Shown here in pieces: positions 62,083-64,000 of a stretch of 64,000 nt of DNA. A model generated the notes under the pieces. It ran no database searches and was not told where the DNA came from. It saw nothing but the letters and a program-made list of their open reading frames with translations. Numbering within the stretch: position 1 is the first letter of the stretch; each line of letters opens with the position of its first letter. This DNA is from Vespa crabro (Eukaryota > Arthropoda > Insecta > Hymenoptera > Vespidae), in the NCBI RefSeq assembly GCF_910589235.1, contig NC_060963.1:378501-442500 (forward strand), read 5' to 3'. Both the position numbers and the translations under genes were made by a program.

Positions 62083-64000
62083 ATAATATGGATTTTTAAC
62101 TTGAAAATAATTTCCTTTTTTTTTCTTAACGATTTTCTCCTCTTCCTCCGATCTCATTCACCGTAAGATCAATTAAAATTCTACGTTATTATTGTTTATC
62201 GCGAAAAAGAAATACATTTCCAGTATAAATAAAGCATTCATCGTACGTAGAGTCGTTTTTCAATATAATACATATATGAAAAATATTGGATTTTTCTAAA
62301 TTATTGGATTTCACGATCAAGGTTAAAGAGAGATGGGAAAAAGAAACGTCGAAGATCGTCGAAAGAAACGAAAACTTTGATCGATTCTCGAGGAAGCCTA
62401 TAGGCTGTTCGTCGATAGATGCAAAATTGTCCATAATAGAAGAGAATTTGCGTATCGAGACGAATCGATTCGATTTGATTCGGAGATTCGATGAGCGAAC
62501 GATCAGCGAACGTTTAAAAATATCTATCGCGTTGTACGACACGTGCGTATGCAACCGAGTAATTATATCTATTCGAAAGGGACGGGTTATAGTTGGTTGC
62601 TAAATAATTTCAACGAGAGTTACGGCCGCGCACGATACTCGCGTATATTCGCGGAGTTCGTTGGAATCGAAAGGGGCGTAATAGCGCGAGACCATTATTA
62701 ATTGATCGTGAGATTCGATCTACATAATACGCCTGCAATAACGTTAACTCGTTAGAATCGATTTCTTCGAAATACTAATGAAATAGTTTGGCATAAATCA
62801 AAATTTTATTTATCTATCTATCAATCTATCTAGCATAGGAGAAAGATTTAAATCGTATTTTTTAATTTCTTATCAAATTTTTTAATTCCATTTCATTTTT
62901 ATCCGTTCACTTATATGTTTAGCACTTAACGATAGGCGAGACAATTTGGCGAGTCTCATTAATGCACGCGTAAGATTTATTATCAGCATAAAGCAAGGTC
63001 GTACATTTATCCGGGTGGCGAGGAGCGTATGTCGTTGGTACATAAAATAATATCGATAGAGGATGACAGGACGTCGTAAACGGCTACCCATATTATGCGG
63101 TGAAAATTACAACGCAAACCAACCGACGACAGGTAGTTTAACATAAAGTAAGCCATAATCTCGCGATAGTTACATTTTGGCACGCGAACCAAAGGAAGAT
63201 CGACGAAGCTCCGATTACTCGCTTCGAGGATCGTTTCGAAGATCCCTTCGCGTTAGAATTTATCTCGCTCGCACGCGTTCATAACGGCGCGTAGAAAGCG
63301 TAGAACGTGACACACAAAGGACTTTTAGCGAAGCAAACAACATATGGCGTGGAAATGGTAGTACGAAATGCATTGAATCGTTCGTACGCCAGGGCTACCT
63401 GCGCCGCGTATTAAGTCCTACGCGTATTTAGCGCGCATTTGCCGATTCAATCGGCCGTGCCAGACTTTTCGTCAAGAGAGGGGAGAGGAGGGAAACCTTT
63501 TTGTTCTGCGATCTTTCGCCCATATGGGTACTAGCAATATCCGCAGGCTCCATTGGCAAATATTTCGTGGAAACGCAGTTATACTCATTGAGTAAGGTAA
63601 TCGGAAAATTGTAACAATTTTAAATCGTACGCTTTTTCTGTTTTTACAAAACGTTTACATAAATTTACATTTATATGTCCATTTTCATAATCGTTCTGAA
63701 AAAATACGAACGATCTCATACTTGTCTCTGGCAAAAGAGAAAACGTTAAAGAAGAGATTCATCGATTTTCGGCTTCCCCTTCCTTCCTGAGTTCCTTCAA
63801 AATCTTCCCCTTTACATCTTTTCCAGCTCCCGCAGCTACTAGGTTTCCAACGGACTCTCGCAGGGTCTCATTGATTTTTCAAAGAGAGAACTGACTTTGG
63901 CAGTCGCATTGTAAGAAATCAATGTGGCAGAAGTCGAAGTGGAAATACGTGCGTATTAATCGTATCGTGCGAACAGATGATAGGAAATTTATATGCGGAG
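62083..64000. other. Downstream intergenic sequence
   Basis: AT-rich unique sequence. A 105-codon + frame at 62286-62603 begins at TTG with no ATG and is made mostly of the local tcga/gaa words, so I do not call it. A CAGGTAG word lies at 63130-63136. Nothing else stands out. Confidence 0.55.

Noticed and set aside
62286..62603. 105-codon + frame after the esg poly(A) signals
   Set aside because: It starts at TTG without an ATG and consists mainly of codons from the locally common tcga/gaa words; no domain.
1..64000. Search by eye for common insect microRNA mature sequences (let-7, miR-1, miR-9, bantam, miR-184 and others), rRNA, U6 and telomeric TTAGG arrays
   Set aside because: None seen. 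This was a visual check, so divergent or novel hairpins could be missed.

Overview
The window looks like nuclear DNA of an insect. The best guess is Hymenoptera (bee, ant or wasp): the non-coding sequence is unusually rich in CpG words (tcga, cgat, acga), it carries very many (GA)n/(CT)n microsatellites, and the one confident gene is an arthropod Snail-family gene. The order-level assignment is an inference from composition. There are no bacterial operons, insertion sequences or CRISPR arrays, and I recognise no complete transposable element.

The only confident protein gene is a Snail/Escargot-type zinc-finger repressor on the + strand near the right end. Its architecture can be read almost completely: a proximal promoter at about 58010-58180 (three inverted CCAAT boxes exactly 32 bp apart, a CACGTG, two abutting CACCTG E-boxes, TATA box and initiator); a 5'UTR of about 430 nt with one 23-codon upstream ORF; coding exon 1 (58604-58709; SNAG-like motif and N-terminal box); a 176-nt intron; coding exon 2 (58886-60435; polyQ/His tract, two PEDLS CtBP-type motifs, five zinc fingers); and an A- and U-rich 3'UTR with several poly(A) signals between 61.5 and 62.1 kb. 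The predicted protein has 551 residues.

The 57 kb upstream is a gene-poor landscape with no recognisable conserved protein. It holds dozens of simple-sequence tracts, mostly (GA)n/(CT)n, with (AT)n, (TTC)n, (GTC)n, (AGGT)n and poly(T). It is plausibly the cis-regulatory territory of the esg-like gene or intronic/intergenic DNA of neighbours outside the window. A few weak coding candidates are recorded at low confidence: a small ORF at 2647, a two-exon possibility at 20.9-21.9 kb, a minus-strand ORF at 38.2-38.5 kb, and minus-strand segments at 44.1-44.7 kb. The most unusual non-coding block is a GC-rich segment dense in perfect hairpins at 54.5-54.8 kb. A smaller structured block lies at 22.3-22.4 kb. 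Downstream of the gene (62.1-64 kb) I see nothing genic.
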